The notes below the pieces were generated by a model, which saw only the letters and a program-made list of their open reading frames with translations, ran no database searches and was not told the origin of the DNA. From Chionis minor (Eukaryota > Chordata > Aves > Charadriiformes > Chionididae), in NCBI GenBank assembly GCA_013398295.1, contig VZSF01003241.1, positions 448,469 through 512,468 of the forward strand: a DNA stretch of 64,000 nucleotides. Direction: 5' to 3'. Position 1 is the stretch's first letter; each line of letters opens with the position of its first letter. Of the stretch, positions 1 through 10,900 are shown one piece after another. Both the position numbers and the translations under genes were made by a program.

Positions 1-340
1 GGCGGGCGGCGGGAGGGGGCCGTGTCCGCCGGGCTCTGGGGCCGCGTCCCGCCGGCAGCGGCCGCCTCCCGGCGCGGGCTCCCCCAGCGGAGCGGGGGTC
101 GGTCCCGGCGGAGCTTTATCCCGGCGCCGCCTTTCCCGGATCCCTCCCGCGGGAGCGCGGCCGTCCCGGGCCGGGCGGAGAAAGGCAACGGCGCGGCGGC
201 TCCGCGCTCAGCGCGGCTCCTCGGGGGTGGAAGCGCCCCGGTAACCCCGGGCAGGTCCTTTTCCCCAGGCGCTGCGAGGTGCGGTGAGGACACTCGGGAA
301 TGCTGGCTGGAAGCGACAGCTCCGGCTGCTCGTGGCTAAC
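1..340. promoter_or_regulatory. CpG island at the left edge
   Basis: The first 340 bases are extremely G+C rich and dense in undepleted CpG, including GGCGGGCGGCGGG and GCCGCGTCCCGCCGGC. Such islands in birds usually mark a promoter and 5' UTR. The island is cut by the window edge and stops abruptly at a CR1 insertion near 341. A GC-rich stretch like this stays open in many frames, so I do not call its short ORFs genes. The gene it serves is unknown. It lies about 4.5 kb beyond the 3' end of CAPN6, so it is not the CAPN6 promoter. Confidence 0.6.
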
Positions 341-795
341 GTAGAACCATGGAACGGTTTGGGCTGGAAGGGACCTTAAGGACCATCCAGTGCCACCCCC
401 TGCCCTGGGCAGGGACACCTCCCACTACACCAGGGTGCTCCAAGCCCCGTCCAACCTGGCCTTGAACCTCCAGGGATGGGGCAGCCACAGCTTCTCTGGA
501 CACCCCCGGCCAGTGTCTCACCACCCTCAGAGTGAAGAATTTCTTCCCGAGACCTAACCTAAATCTCCCCTCTTCCAGTTTAAAACGAGTACACCTTCTG
601 CTATGGCTCCACTCCCTGATCCCGAGTCCCTCCCCAGCTTTCCTGGAGCCCCTTTAGGGCCTGAAAGGGGCTCTAAGGTCTCCCCGCAGCCTTCTCTTCT
701 CCAGGCTGGACACCCCCAACTCTCCCAGCCTGTCCTCCCAGCAGAGGGGCTCCAGCTCCTGGATCACCTTCATGGTCTCCTCTGGAGTCAGTGGC
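341..795 (-). mobile_element. CR1 LINE 3' fragment
   Basis: The plus strand reads as the reverse complement of a bird CR1 3' end: GGCTGGAAGGGACCTTAAGG, then CAGGGACACCTCCCACTA, GTGAAGAATTTCTTCCCGAG, TCCCCGCAGCCTTCTCTTCT and CCAGGCTGGACACCCCCAAC. The element therefore lies on the minus strand. It is 5'-truncated, which is normal for CR1, and has many substitutions. It sits directly against the CpG island. Confidence 0.88.
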
Positions 796-3700
796 ATCCA
801 CACTCCAGGCTGTCTGTGCTCTGCAGCCACCCCGGAGTGAGAACTGGGAATGGTGAGGATTTAGCTGCAACAAATAATAGCAAAACCACGGGTGGAGCAG
901 AGCTCATCCAGCCCCGACCAGCAACGTTAGGCCACCATTCCCCACAGAGGTGACGAGTCTGGTGTGAGACAGGAGATGCAGTAAGCGTCACCCGAACAAG
1001 GGGGAGAGTCACTGGGATTCACAGAGCTCATCCTGGTGGATGAAGGAGAGAAAGGGAATGGGAACACAGCAGCGAGGACAAAAACTGGGCAGCATTTCAG
1101 GTAAACGATACAAACAGTGCTCTGCCTGGGGCCGAGGGCTGGAGAGGGGGGTCTGAATTACACCGTAGAATCCCACGGGACTCCCGAGACAGCGCTGTCC
1201 TGACCAGACAGTCCCTGGACCTGCGGCTTGGTCTTCCTCAGGGTGAGGGACAGCAAGGAAGGGCGAGTACGATGGAGGCTGCGGTGAGCTGGGAGCTCTT
1301 CGGGGGGAAGTAAGGGGCAGTCAGGGAGTAAAAGGCAGCGGGGGGGGGGAACTGTTCAGTGAACAGTTGAGATGATACATTTTTCTTCTCAAGCAACCTG
1401 AAAAATGTCATTTGGGGTCATTCCTGCATGATTTCTTTTATTGGAAACCAACTGTTTCATTTCAGAAATTACTGAACATAGGGGGGGGGTGTTAACCTTT
1501 TATTTACGTCAGTTCATATTCAAAAGTAAAGAAGGGTTGACATGAAACATTTTCCAATTACGTATTTCCTCTTCTTTCAGTTTTGGGGCGCCAAAACTCT
1601 CTGTGGAAGATGGCTTAAGTGCGTACATAAATGCAGTCCCTCCTCCCAAAAAAAAGCCTTCATTTTCCCACAAGTTATCATTAATTGTTAAAAAATTACT
1701 GCCCAGCTCTGGTAACATTTGATCTTAATTCCTGTGCTTGCCTGAAAAGGCACTTTACCTCCCCTGTAAGCCAAAATCCACGGAGCTGGCTTTGCTTTCG
1801 GTGCACAAGATGTGCAACAGGAGGAAGAGCCAGCAGAGCAGCAGACACCATTCCGGGCCCGGCCCAGGCTCCCTCACGGAACAGGCAGCAGCTCCAGCCC
1901 TGTTCAACCTGCTCTTGCTTTGGCTTCACCTGGGATTGCTCCCATCTCCTGCCTGGGTGGGAGGAGAAGCCAGAAGCCCCTGTAAATCAGCACAGGCAGT
2001 CGTGTTCCCGGGGTGGATGAGCTCCTGCTGATGGGCAAATCCTGCCTGCTCCAACTACTTCCCAAAATCAGTGACTGCAGAGGTTACAGACATGCTGCTC
2101 GGTCCCAGCATGCCCGAGCCTCCCGCCGCCACCAGCACTGGGGCTGTGACACCCTCAGGGCAACGCTGAGAGAGCAACAGAGCTCCATTCCCAGCCTGGC
2201 CAACGCCGGTGTTCAAGGGGCCCCTGTCCCCATACCACGGGGACAAACAGTGGGAATGTCTCGAGCTGACATAATTACCGAGGCCTAAAAACCACCACCT
2301 TTACCCACCGCCCCCTGACTCCCCTCCTTGTCAGGCTGTACACGACAAAGAATTGCTGGTCAAGCTCTCTCTGCCGCGCCGACGCTGGGGACGACCCTTA
2401 CACAGATGCTGAGATGTGACGGTGGCGCTGGGAGCCGGGGGCCAGGGCTGCGGGGCTCAAAGGAAACAGCCAAGGGACCCCCCCTCCAGCCAGGATTTGT
2501 GCCCTCCATGAGCTCAGGCAAGCGCTGGGATCTGGGTGGCATAAGCCTCCGTTCTCCTGCCGGCCACCTCCGTTCGCAGAAGGGAAAGCAGCCTGGCTGT
2601 GCTGTGCTGGGTGCTCTCTCCGAGAGGAACCTTCTTCAGGCTTAACACTGACCCAAATCAATCAGCCAACCCCTCCTCACGGCACCCGTCTCACACGGAA
2701 CAGCCCCTGGAGAAAAGTCTGCCTGAAAAGGGGGTTACACGAGATGACCTATTCTGCGCTGCCTCAGCGTGTTCCCTGGCACGCCTCGCTGCCCTGCAAA
2801 CCACGGTGCGGGGCTGGAATGCCGCACGGTGACGGTGTGCCAACGGGCTGCAGCCACCCCTCCTGCCACGCTGCCGGGAAGCAGCAACCACGGCATGAGG
2901 AAGAGCGAGGCAAACGGGTGCTAGCGCAGGGCCAGGACGGCCCAGGCTGAGCTGCAGTTCCCAGAGTGGTTTGCCCAAGCTCTGGGCTGTAGGAGAAAGT
3001 TCACGCTTTTTTAAAAAACTGCAGTTTACAAACTTATCTGAGAGCGAGCACCACTGAAGCTGTGAGTTTGCAGAGAAGAATTACACTTGCCTGTGGGGCT
3101 GCCAACCGCATGTAGCTCACATCTGACAAACGCTCTGTGTGCAAAATGGCTTGAGCCCAAGCTATTTAAAGAGAGCTGCATTTAGGTACTTGGTACACGC
3201 AACTAAGCTGATGGCAGTATAGTATCATTCATAGCCTCACATTCCATCTCCAACATGTCAGACAAAGCATTTCCTACCACAGCAATGATCCTTTGTGGAG
3301 CCCTGAGGAAATTTCAAAACCTTTTGTGAAAACATAACCTCTACTGAGGGCCATTTCATAAATTATAAAAACTGCACAAAATGGCTGACGTGGTTACAAG
3401 GCACACAGAAATCCAAATTTCCCGGCTGTACAAAAGGCAGAATAGTTCCCCTTTAGCTTTACTTTCAAGACCAGAATTTGCTACCGTATACAATCTGTTT
3501 CCCAGAGGTGTAACACAGCGAGCCTCCTGCACTGCCAGAATCACCGCGCAGCTTGACAACACAGAAATGTCTGCTGTGAGGAAAACCTGCCACCGCGCTA
3601 TACGCAAAAGTTAAAAGAAAGTTTGTACCAGAACTCTGCTTTGAAGGAAATGTGAAACGATACCTGTCCTCCATTATACCCAAGTTAAATTTCATCAGAG

Positions 3701-4540
3701 ACATCAGCTCTGTCAGCAATAAACTGATGCAAAATACCAAGAGTGAAATCTGCACAGCATTTTTGTTTTACAAACCCATCCTCGTTATGAGCCAATTTTG
3801 TCCTCTTTCAGTCTGGTGCTACCCATCACATCTAATGAAGCAAAGGGAGTATTAATGCCATTTTTAGCATCATGTGGATTAAACAAAGCTTCCTTAGCAA
3901 GGAGGCTCCCATTACCGAATTTGTCCTCTGAGTGAAACAACAGCTGAATCGTGAGGTGCCCTTCACTTGGCCAGGTACCAACTTACGAGTCATTGGCTTG
4001 AGCTGGAGAATAGAAGAGTAAGAAAGTCAATCTGAGAGCCTTTATGTGGGGCAAACGCTTATTTGCTGTGGTGTTCAAACAGGCACTGCAAGACCTGCCC
4101 TTCTATTTTAACGTCGCCCTGGCACATCTGGTCTTAAGGCTATGGCCTGTGACTGAACTCCTTGAGCAATGACATTTTTGCCAAGGAACAGAAACATCTG
4201 ATCTGTAGCAATAGCAATGAAATTCGTCAAGAATTGCATATGCCTATAAGAGGAAAAAAAAATTCCAATCAAAGCTTAAAAAAATCCCCCTCCCAAATAC
4301 AGCTTAGCAGTGAACAAGGACTGAGCCGTGCGAATCCACCTTGTGCTGGCCACCCCACCAACCTGCTGGTACGTGACCGTGGTGCCGCAGCCATTCCTGC
4401 CTGCATCCAGTCCCACTGCTGGGAACAGATGACGATGTGCTGAGAACCTGTGCGAACAGTCACGTGTGCTTGCAGCTTATGTGCCGAGAGCTCCTGAAAG
4501 ATGCTGCCAGGAAGATGGTCACATCTTCACGGACTTATCT
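796..4540. other. Intergenic 3' flank of CAPN6
   Basis: I see no coding exon here. The left part (to about 3000) is moderately GC-rich and has several short open frames with no recognisable domain. There are G-runs near 1340 and 1482. PAK3, the expected neighbour from known vertebrate synteny, is not recognisable. The right part, closest to CAPN6, is AT-rich ordinary sequence. Confidence 0.5.
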
Positions 4541-4547
4541 GCTAACA

Positions 4548-4797
4548 TTTAATTTGGCCTCTCTTCTACTGTATTTGCTGTATCATGAACATATATATGT
4601 ATAAATATGTATTTTTCCCTCTTTAAAAGCCTCTCTCCCCATTATCCGAGATAATGTGGAGAGTTAGAGGGCTTTTTCTTTTTAAAGCGATTATGATTAT
4701 GTGCAACCTTTGCTCCCGAGTCATTCACACAGAAAGCACAGACAAGCCCCCCTGCTGCGAGGTGACAGCTCTGTCTGGCTCTGCAGGGCTTTGGTAT
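4548..4797 (-). other. CAPN6: CAPN6 3' UTR with candidate poly(A) signal
   Basis: This is the minus-strand sequence directly after the CAPN6 stop codon. The first plausible polyadenylation hexamer is ATTAAA at 4553-4548, which would give a 3' UTR of about 265 bases. The end is inferred, because a longer UTR using a more distant signal cannot be excluded. The foldback at 4621-4687 lies inside it. Confidence 0.35.
4621..4687. repeat. Imperfect inverted repeat (hairpin) in the CAPN6 3' UTR
   Basis: ATTATC at 4641-4646 pairs with GATAAT at 4650-4655 around a 3-base loop. The stem continues outward through CTCTCCCC against GTGGAGAG with one mismatch, then AAAAGCC against GGCTTTT with small bulges. 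The outermost CTTTAAA (4621-4627) can pair with TTTAAAG (4681-4687). About 22 or more base pairs form, so the RNA from either strand should fold as a single hairpin of roughly 60-67 nt. Confidence 0.75.
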
Positions 4798-4980
4798 TCA
4801 GAGCTCCACGAGGTCATCGCTGGAAAAAACCTTGACGGTGATGTGACCTGGCACCTCGGCTGCCTCTCGGCTGCCTCTCCCTCGGAGCTGCAGAGTCTGC
4901 TCTTCTCTGGGGTCACTGGGTGAAGCTGCCAGCACCGCCTGTCCGAGGAACTGGTCACACAAGATGTTGCTGTTCCAGAC
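4798..4980 (-). CDS. CAPN6: CAPN6 coding exon 12 (C2 domain end, stop)
   Basis: The acceptor is TCATCTCTAG, followed by GTC TGG AAC in phase 0. The exon encodes residues 585-644 and a TGA stop. It starts [14 protein letters not shown], the conserved last-exon start of CAPN5 and CAPN6, and ends [11 protein letters not shown]. The terminal SSDDL-EL matches CAPN6, whereas CAPN5 ends differently. The middle is a degenerate, Arg/Glu-rich stretch, which is the least conserved part of the C2 domain. Confidence 0.93.
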   Translation of the reverse strand, partial: VWNSNILCDQFLGQAVLAASPSDPREEQTLQLRGRGSREAAEVPGHITVKVFSSDDLVEL

Positions 4981-7900
4981 CTAGAGATGAGGGAACAGAA
5001 ATAAACCCGGCTGGAGCAGTGCTTCTTTCACACTCTACCTGAAAGGGTGGTGCCGGAGGGTCAACCCCCATTAACCCCTTGAAAAAGCAGTGAGGAGGGG
5101 GCGTACGTCTAAATTTAGCTAATTGTCTAGGGAGCATGTGGGAGATTCTGGATTTGCATGCTCATTTACATGCACTATACACATAAGGAGCTAAATGCAG
5201 CTTTTTGCTTTCTAGGTCACAGCCTGCCTAGAAGAGGAATAAAAATTACCTGTTTGAGCTCATCAGCAGTAAAAAGCTCCATGCAATCAGCCCGTCTGTG
5301 CCACTCTCCCTGCTTGTGCTCACCTCTGCAGCGTCTTCAGTGCTTTTCCTCTGACTGCCTTAGAGACAGCTCCACAATGCTAAAGCAAGGGACAGCTGTG
5401 CTTTTGGACATGTCCTTTGTCACTACTCAGGATGGGGCTGGCACATAGCAAGCAGCGACTGAAATGGTGTTAATAGTGGGGTTTGCTGCTAGTCTCACAT
5501 GCCAGTCTTTGCTTGGACAGTGAACTTCATTAGTATCTAACTTTCAGTTATCCTGGAAAAGTCAAAGTGTTTGAGCTGCATTCTACAGAGGTGGGGTAAA
5601 GTTCCATGTGTAAATTGAATTTTTACTGGGGATTAGGCAATCCTGCACATGCCAAGAACCACTTTTCATCAGCTGTTGTATCACTTCCCTCTAATCAATT
5701 AACTACAGTCTGTGGTTTGGGGGATAAAGCTGCTATCATCTTCCTTCTATTTATAATATTCTTAGAATATAGCTATTAGTTCAGAGGAGTACTATGGCAC
5801 AGGATTACTATGCACCAGTACAGCATTAGGCAGTGAAACGTCAGAAATTATCTCCTCTTGCCACACAGTGCTTTAAAGCTATTTCAATTTCTGGCAGTTA
5901 TGTGCCACAGTGAATTGACTCTCAGATTCACTGTAAGATCTTCCTACACTGATGAAGACAACACAGTCCTTAGTATTTGTCTAATACTAGACAACTGTGT
6001 GGATCAAACTGAAATGCCGTTACACTCTTCCGAAGTTTTCCTGGCCTGCCTTGTCTAAATACCAAGCTCTGTTTCTCCAGCTAGTGCTGAGGTAAATAGT
6101 GTGGTCTAGTTCTCACAGGACTAGAATTCAAGGTAAAAAACTTCTTACTAGTACGCTTAGCCTTGGTTTTATTTCAAACACCAATTCTGGACAATGCTTG
6201 GCTTTTCTTTGTCTCTGTTTCATCAGGTACCAAATGAGGGAAAAGGTAATTCTGTAAATTCCTTCAAAGTCTCGGAATGAAATATGCCTTCTGATCCCTA
6301 AGTGTCGTCAGCTGCTGTTTTATGGAAAAGACCTAGGCTAGAGAAGCAGTGGAGCTGCTGAATAGCTCCAGGCAGAGCCCAGCAAGGGGAGCAGAGGTTC
6401 ACACTTCTGTCCCGGGTTTCAGTGACACGAAGGAAGAGTTAGCACACGCCAAGCCCAGTGATGCTGTTGTGCTCCCCCACCTGCCTTTAGCAGCCCACCC
6501 TGCGTGGCTTAACGCACCTGGACAATGATAGGACTGTCGATGTTCTTTCTGTAGAAAATCACCTGCGTGTCGAAGACGGCACTGGTCGCATCGTGCTGCA
6601 CAGAGGAGCGCACGTTTTGGTTCTCACACTTGATAAGCACGTAGGGATCTGCTCCTGAAACACAATCAGCAGCACAGATCACCGAAGGGCAGCTGAGACC
6701 TGCCCGGAAGCCCAGCAGAAGCAATCCCCTCCCGTGCCTGGCAGCACCAGCGCTGCTGAGCACAGGACCAGGGCACCAGAGCACGTCACACCCACTGCCA
6801 GCTGCCCATCACCAGCGAGGTGAAATACCTCAGTCTTGTAACAACTGGATGCTCGGAGCTGGAAACCAAGCGCCATTTGCCATCAAACCAGCTCATCTCT
6901 AGACTGCGATTGGGATTGCGACCTTTCCACATTCCCTTGCTGTGCACCCTCCTGGCTCATCTAACAGAAGGTCTTCAGAGTGACACTCTAAGCTGCTCGA
7001 CGCTGCTCTAGTTGTGAGAGCCAAAACGCAGCTGTGCATGTGCAGCCCGGTATGTGGCTCTGGACGCCTGGGCCAAAATGGAAGGTAAACACCGTTCCCC
7101 AGCCACAGTTCCTAGGGAGGGAACAGGAACTGCACAGAACTGCTTTTAGATCGCTGAATGCACATCTCGGTGCCCACCTTTCGACTGCCTAGCTTGAAAG
7201 TGCCATCGGCTTATTCTGATAGTATTAGTGTTAGGAGGTGCTTTTCAAGAAGCAGTTCCTCTTCCAGAAAGCAAAATAATTGTCAAAATGCAAAAACATT
7301 TTGTAGCAGGGCGCTGGATTCAACAGTTTTCTATGGGAAGCTATCAAAGCAAATCCTCCACAGTTTCTCATTTCATTCCCATGAACCTGAGACAATTTCT
7401 TTAGTTCTGTCATTTGGAATTACGTCATTTTGAAGTTTGTTATCACAACATCTTTGTATCTATTATAGCTCCTAGTTAATGTTTTAAATTACACTTAAAT
7501 CATACATAACCCACTGAGATTATGCAACATTCTAGAAGTGCATTGTTGTTTTTACACTGAACATCTTTACTTTGTTATAAATGTTGGTGTTTTTTTTCCA
7601 TTCCAATACGGAGCAAGAACCGATTTGGAAACACCTGTCTTTATCCTCAAATAGAATGGACCGTTCCACTTTCTAATTAACTTTTAATACCATTTTTTTG
7701 TATTTCAACGCAACTATTTGTCTGTTCCATATGCTGCTAATGACAGCGTATCTGTTTTTCCACACCTTGCTACTTTTTAGACATGGATTTTAAATAAACC
7801 CACTGAATGTGTGTAAGTGTAAGTCAGCCCCGTGATCATTTCTCACACGTATTTTGTCACCATCTACTTGAAAATGCCACCGCTGGAACGACAGCCATAA

Positions 7901-10900
7901 GGCAGTATAATTTTAAGGCAGCTTTCATTTTTTAACAATTCATACTCAGGATGATTTTCCTCAAACACGTCACTCATTTATAGCAGTGGATACCAACATC
8001 TCACACAAACAAACCATGTAACGGCTACATCCAAAACGGAGTGGAAGGAAATGCTTCCACTCTGGAGAAAGAAACAGATTTTTCCATATGCTGCACTATG
8101 ACTACACCTGGCCAGGCAGGCGACAGGCCTGTTACCCTGACAACATCTCACACTTTCTCTAGCAGGTAGCAGTGCGTTGGTTTTCCTGATAGGCAATTAC
8201 TTTCTGTGTCACTGAGCGTGTGGATTTAGCTCTGGGGCACAGGGTGGCACCACGCTGTGTAATCAGTGATGGAAAAGCTCCCCCCTTTGCAAAGAGATTT
8301 GAAAGAGGGATCTGAATAGAAGGGGGTCTTGCATGAAATGATGTCAAGTACTTCGGCCGAAGGCAAAGAGCACAGCAACATCTGATCATTAACAGTAATT
8401 AAGAGATAAGGGGCATAAGAAGGGGTGGGGAAAGGACACAGAGTTTAAAGAGGTAACAGGCATATCTGCTGGAGGAGGGAGCTGTTAATGAAGGGACTTG
8501 CTAAGTGAAGGAAAAGGAAAGCTAACATTTGAAAGAATCAAATTCTCAGAAAGAGCTAGAAAAAAGGAGGGAGGTAGAAGAGGAACGCATAAGTACCTGC
8601 ACAGCAAGAGCTCACAAAGGCGTTGTGGAGTGGTCAGTTCTATTAGGAGGACTGGCTCCAATTCCAGAACAAAAGAAAGAAATGGGAGAGCTGCCCATGT
8701 GGGATCAGACAAGGGACGTTCTCAGCTACGGCTGGACCACTTCTTTGCAGCTCTGGGCCTGGTTTATTTACAGCACAAAGACAACGCAAAAACCCAAAAA
8801 CGATGAGCGATATCCTAGCATTCGCCATGAGCTGGGTGTGAAACAACTGGAGCTGCCACTCTGGCAACTGCTGGGGCAGTGGAAGGAGGGCTGGGCTCAC
8901 GTACAACTCAAGCTATGCCTTGAACACCGTACTGTGTATAAACAACCCTTCCATCTCAGTCCTACGGCCGTGCTATTGTACTGGGAAGGTGTACAAAAGG
9001 ACCAGCACAAAGGAAAGTTGACATCTGTAAAAGCCAGAAACACTTGAACAGTAATGACATTTCTAAGGCTTAAAGAAATCTATGCATAGTAGTCTAAGGC
9101 TACCTTTCCCCCCACCCCGAGAACTGGACTGAGGCGCTAACATTCACAATCCTTCAGCACTGTATCAAACACAAAAGGCTTTCAAAAAATTGTTCTTGAG
9201 TAAAAGATCTCGGAGACATTCCCACTCTTGTCCAGCTAGGCCATTCTTAGGCAAGAATATATGGAGAGCTATGACAAACTCAGCCACTGGAAAAAGGCAT
9301 GTGCCAAACAGAGCAGACACGGTGCTGAGACACAAGCACTGCCTCGGGAATTACAACAGGTTGTTTTGCCTTTTGCAGTTGAGTCTTTTCTCATGTGATA
9401 CCTCTTAGGTTCTCCTGCACTACAGGTAACAAAAGGGAGTCTTTCCACTGGCATCAGTACATCCTTCCCCCACCTTTGCTCCATTTTCTCTCTGCTTCCC
9501 TTCTATGCTTTGACTGGATATTTACCAGCTGCTTTTTGCTTTCTCCTTACTTCTATTTCTCCCATTGCTCCCAAGGCAGCTGTCATTAAAGGTACCAGAT
9601 ACTCTGCTTACCAGGTATGTCACATACCAGGGATCACAATACCTAGTTTAAAAGAGAAGTGGTGAAAGGCAATTAAACATACAAATTCAACAAGGAATTT
9701 CAGTGGGAAGACTTAAAAATGCAAAAAGTGATTTGTTCTCAAAGATAAGCTCTTGGGAAAAGAGTGTGACAGACAGTAGCGAGAGCAATTTTTAAAACAG
9801 GCTTGGGAACGAGAGACAAAAATCTCCAAGCACACAGTGCTTCCTCATCTTCTTGCAAACCTGCCACTGTGCTTGGCTCACACATGGTTGGATCCACTTC
9901 AGAACAAGCTAACTCAAGAAGCAGCCTATACACATTCAGAACTGCGTCTGGGTGGCTAGATTCATTCACTGCTCTTGACAACTGCAAACCATCCATTATT
10001 TCTTCCAGACAGGACAGTGGATCAAAGACAGCAGCAAGGAGGAGCTCTCCAATAAACATTTAAAATAAGATTAAACAACCTTCCTCTGGCAGGGAGCAGG
10101 GTTCTGATGATGACCAGCTCATGAAACATACCGGGTGTGCACTTGCTATGCAATTTTCATTCTCTTCCAGTTTTGCTGAAGTAGCTACTCAGAAATTTTT
10201 GCTAAGCACAACTCTCAGATGACAGTCAACGTGCTTATGTGAAGAATAGTGCATTCAAGTCTAAAATGATTCTATCTAAGTTATTTCAAAAAAAGTTATC
10301 GCTGTTCAGGCTGCTCTTACTTTCCACAGCTGCGTACCACAGTGTCAGAGAATAGAGACATCCTGATGTTTTCAGGACAGTTTGTCACACAGATCTAATG
10401 CCGCGTCTCAGTTCTCAGAAGCTTCAGAATTAATCATAACCTCCTCCTTTATCATCAAGTTTTGTCTTCTCTCTGTGCTAAGGGATGATGGTGACAAACC
10501 GGGCAGGTGGCTGGGCAAAGGGGAATACAGTTGACGGATAACAGAGACTGAGCATAAGAAAAGAAGCATCTTGAGTGCTGCAATGCTGCAGATCAGAAGG
10601 TGAAGTCAGGAAACCCTTGTGAAATGCAGTGGGGCTAATCAGATACAGCAGCTCACATAGAAACAAGTTGCCATCAACCTTCGCACCAGAAAATGAGTAA
10701 CCTTTATGTGAGGTCCTTTCAGCAGCAGAACACCACCACTTAATCTACCTATTTTCTACTCCAATAAACACATTGACCATGCCTAACCTGAAAGGAAACC
10801 TCTACTTGTCACTCCCAATGGCAATTGCTGCGCGGCCTCTTCCCTCATCTCGCAGTATTGATTTGACAGGAAGCTGATGTTGACTTTTAAGTCAAGTTCA

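Noticed and set aside
22..418. Overlapping frames in the CpG island, on both strands.
   Set aside because: Very high G+C keeps all frames open, and the translations are Pro/Arg/Gly-rich low complexity. The minus-strand one also runs into the CR1.
8529..9047. A 172-codon plus-strand open frame in intron 10.
   Set aside because: One or two frames this long are expected by chance in 64 kb on both strands. No domain, splice signal or protein-like motif is visible, and its composition is that of the surrounding intron.
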